Positions 62,401 to 64,000 of a stretch of 64,000 nt of DNA are shown piece by piece (position 1 is the first letter of the stretch; the number at the start of each line of letters is the position of its first letter). The notes beneath the pieces are model-generated. The model made no database searches. It worked only from the letters and a program-made list of their open reading frames with translations, and was not told the DNA's origin. This DNA comes from Bacteroidales bacterium (GTDB lineage: Bacteria; Bacteroidota; Bacteroidia; Bacteroidales; VadinHA17). Location: contig JARKQN010000022.1 in the NCBI GenBank assembly GCA_029974835.1, forward strand, positions 1 to 64,000, written 5' to 3'. Both the position numbers and the translations under genes were made by a program.

Positions 62401-62578
62401 CCTCCTGCCCCTTACGCTGGGTATCGGAGAGAGTGCCTCACTCAGATCACCAATGGCAATTGCAGTCATCGGCGGGCTCTTCACTTCCACATTACTTACG
62501 CTTGTTGTCATACCCTGCTTTTACTGGATAATCGACAGTGCCGGGGCATTCCTTACCGGGAAACAGTCTGAAGCTTAA
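59468..62578 (+). CDS. RND (AcrB/HAE1-like) efflux permease
   Basis: VNNPVTVLMLVAGIVLLGFISFGKLGTDLFPNLNNP; GGLALGAGMLVDNAIVVLENI; GGIAVNNAIILIDRINQLRESG; ALLPLTLGIG. Confidence 0.95.
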   Translation: MNKIARFAVNNPVTVLMLVAGIVLLGFISFGKLGTDLFPNLNNPKIYVELKAGEKPPEEIEKNFVDQIESLALRQNGVVDVSSSTTNGKASITVEYEWKKDMDEAFLDLQKELNSFAQNSSIEDFTITQYDPNSAPVMVVGLKNDRITNMDELRKVAENYIRNELIRIDGVADVKLSGKEESEIVIETSKYILESYGITSDAIASQISNYNRNVSGGSIVDMGTKYVVKGVSVLKDISDLQNIIVGFKQVSSSASATQASQTSSRVPVYLKDVAKIYYANKEPENIVTINGERCISLSVYKEPKYNTVEAVRKLKNEFEILSKALPGYEFIYIQDQGTYISSAISEVRDTALLGILLAVIIIYVFLRRIGTTLVISLAIPISIIATFNLMYFNHLTINIMTLGGLALGAGMLVDNAIVVLENITRNREEGMPFIDSVITGTGQVGGAITASTITTIVVFLPIVYLHGASGELFKDQALTVAFALISSLFVALLVIPMLVSSLFREKKEAENLASPVKFGWYKKVLAGILERKTTVVILAFVIMAATALLIPKLGSEFMPKAESSEFTVELKLPEGTSLERTASTAGMTENIIREILGEKIKLIYTQAGITGTSAYTQADVNEGENKASLKIILDEKYTSQTDEAMKLIEGFIKNIPDVEVTFSREETALQTSLGTTGSPFALEISGSDYAEIEKILSQSREILEDSESLYNFTTSLDEGNPEVEVTIDRFRTSYYNVTVESVVNQVKSYLSGAQAGSFEKEGEMKDITVKLEDISLNQLKDLMITAGSVKVPLSEIAAIKIVKSPREITRHNQSRTAYLYAMVKKNVPFDQVVKHAQEALKVISLPPDYRITFTGEEMKRKESMANLSFALLLAVVLVFMVLAAQFESLIQPFVIMLTIPLAGAGTILTFLILGKSLNMMAYIGIIMLGGIAVNNAIILIDRINQLRESGLGKRDAILTAGTQRIRPIIMTSLTTILALLPLTLGIGESASLRSPMAIAVIGGLFTSTLLTLVVIPCFYWIIDSAGAFLTGKQSEA

Positions 62579-62592
62579 CCACAGGAGGTACA

Positions 62593-64000
62593 ATGGATTT
62601 CATTATCAAAAGAAAGGTCCTCATCAGCATGCTCTTCCTGGGGCTATCCATCCTGGGATACATTTCGTACCAGAGGCTTCCTGTTGAGCTTTTCCCGAAC
62701 GCCGAACTGCCCAATCTCATTGTCCAGGTATCCACCCCGCTTGAAATGGATCCGGCTTACATTGAAAGTCAGGCTGTGATACCTCTTGAAGGGGCCATCG
62801 GCACACTTGAGGGAGTGGAAAAGATAGAATCCAACATCACTTCCCGGAGCGGTACAATCGTTATCTATCTAACGCAGAAGGCTGACATCAAATACAGCAA
62901 TCTGAAGCTGCAGGAAAAGATTAACCTTGTCAGAAGTTCAATACCTGAGGAGTTTGTGATAAATGTGATCAGGGTGGATCTTGAACAGCTTACGGGTCAG
63001 TTTATGGAACTGCAGGTAAGAGGAGAAGGAGGTACTGACCGGATAAGAAACATAGCCGACCGTGATATCAGACCCGAATTCGAAAATCTTGACGGCATAG
63101 CAGGAGTGGAGGTTTTTGGCGGGCAGGAAAACTCCATTGAGGTAAGGCTTAATGAAAGAGCCTGCAAGGCTTATGGAATTACCATGAACCAGGTGCGAAA
63201 CCTCCTGAACAATAATTCCGGAAATAAGATATTTACAGGCCGTGTAACCGACGGCACGCAAAAATACTTTGTTAACATAACATCCGAATACACAGATGTT
63301 TCTGAGATCGGGAATATCACAGTCAAACAGGATGGCCCTGTACTTCTGAAAGATATTGCTGAAATATTCTTCGGAGTCAAGGAGCAGACTTCATACAGCA
63401 GGATTAATGGTCTTGACGCGGTGACCATCAACCTTGTGAACGACAATCAGGCCAATATAATTGACCTGGCCCGCCGAACCAGGGCCCTTGTGCATTCTTT
63501 TAACAAAAGACTTAAAGCTCTTGGTGTCGAAATAGTTATTCAGAACGACACGACAGAGGTGATGGAACGCAATATCAACCAGATCATTAACCTCGCTCTC
63601 ACCGGAGGCATCCTTGCCGTCATTGTCCTCTGGTTCTTCCTGCGCAACCTGCGACTGGTTACAGTGATTGCGTTGTCAATACCTGTTTCGGTTTACACCG
63701 CCTTTAATTTCTTTTACGGTGCCGGGATAACCATAAACAGTCTCACGCTGGTGGGCATGGCCCTGGCCATCGGTATGCTGGTCGACAACTCGGTTGTGGT
63801 TCTTGAGAATATCTACCGTCTCTCAGGACAGGGCTTAAAGGCGGAAGATGCCGTAAAAAGCGGCACCACCGAAGTAGTGAAAGCCGTTATAGCTGCTACC
63901 CTTACTACTGTAACAGTATTCCTGCCCTTTGTCTTTTCTTCCAACTTCATGATAAAGATGATTGGCAAGAACATCGGGGTGTCGATAATATCCACCCTTT
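62593..64000 (+). CDS. Second RND efflux permease, truncated by the window edge
   Basis: ATG at 62593 after an AGGAGG-like RBS; reads MDFIIKRKVLISMLFLGLSILGYISYQRLPVELFPNAELPNLIVQVSTPLEMDPAYIESQAVIPLEGAIGTLEGVEKI...GMALAIGMLVDNSVVVLENIYRLSGQG...; open to 64000. Confidence 0.93.
   Translation, partial: MDFIIKRKVLISMLFLGLSILGYISYQRLPVELFPNAELPNLIVQVSTPLEMDPAYIESQAVIPLEGAIGTLEGVEKIESNITSRSGTIVIYLTQKADIKYSNLKLQEKINLVRSSIPEEFVINVIRVDLEQLTGQFMELQVRGEGGTDRIRNIADRDIRPEFENLDGIAGVEVFGGQENSIEVRLNERACKAYGITMNQVRNLLNNNSGNKIFTGRVTDGTQKYFVNITSEYTDVSEIGNITVKQDGPVLLKDIAEIFFGVKEQTSYSRINGLDAVTINLVNDNQANIIDLARRTRALVHSFNKRLKALGVEIVIQNDTTEVMERNINQIINLALTGGILAVIVLWFFLRNLRLVTVIALSIPVSVYTAFNFFYGAGITINSLTLVGMALAIGMLVDNSVVVLENIYRLSGQGLKAEDAVKSGTTEVVKAVIAATLTTVTVFLPFVFSSNFMIKMIGKNIGVSIISTL

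Overview
64 kb chromosomal window from a Bacteroidetes (Bacteroidales-like) genome. It is mostly dense housekeeping sequence: miaB, aspS, a tadA-type deaminase, gdhA, dprA, tatD, L-asparaginase, leuS, an M23 peptidase, purN, acpP-fabF-rnc, an OmpR-type two-component system, lepA, groEL-groES, secG, lptE, a sigma-54-type activator, kdsB, an ECF sigma factor, queG, sufBCDSE plus a DUF59 gene, an NhaD-type antiporter, lpxA-lpxC/fabZ-lpxD, and a long co-directional ABC/TolC/MFP/RND-RND efflux locus that runs off the right edge. Two tRNAs are supported: Ser-GGA (+) and Arg-CCG (-). I found no CRISPR array, no intact transposase or prophage, and no clear defence system. The non-routine signals are: (1) a gene-free array of many unrelated short hairpins at 1-600; (2) an 18-bp duplication of the tRNA-Ser 3' end enclosing a nested inverted repeat, which looks like an integration-site footprint; (3) three GTTAAA boxes at exact 10-bp period in front of a two-component system; (4) two TGATNNNNATCA palindromes sharing extended sequence, upstream of acpP and of the antiporter; (5) domain-architecture oddities, namely a plug-only SusC-like protein, a protein that is almost only a T9SS C-terminal domain, an 11-repeat Gly/Asn repeat protein, and an ABC permease fused to an HEXXH-less M1-like region and a golvesin-like C-terminus. 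No database search was run; names come from recognising family motifs in the supplied translations.
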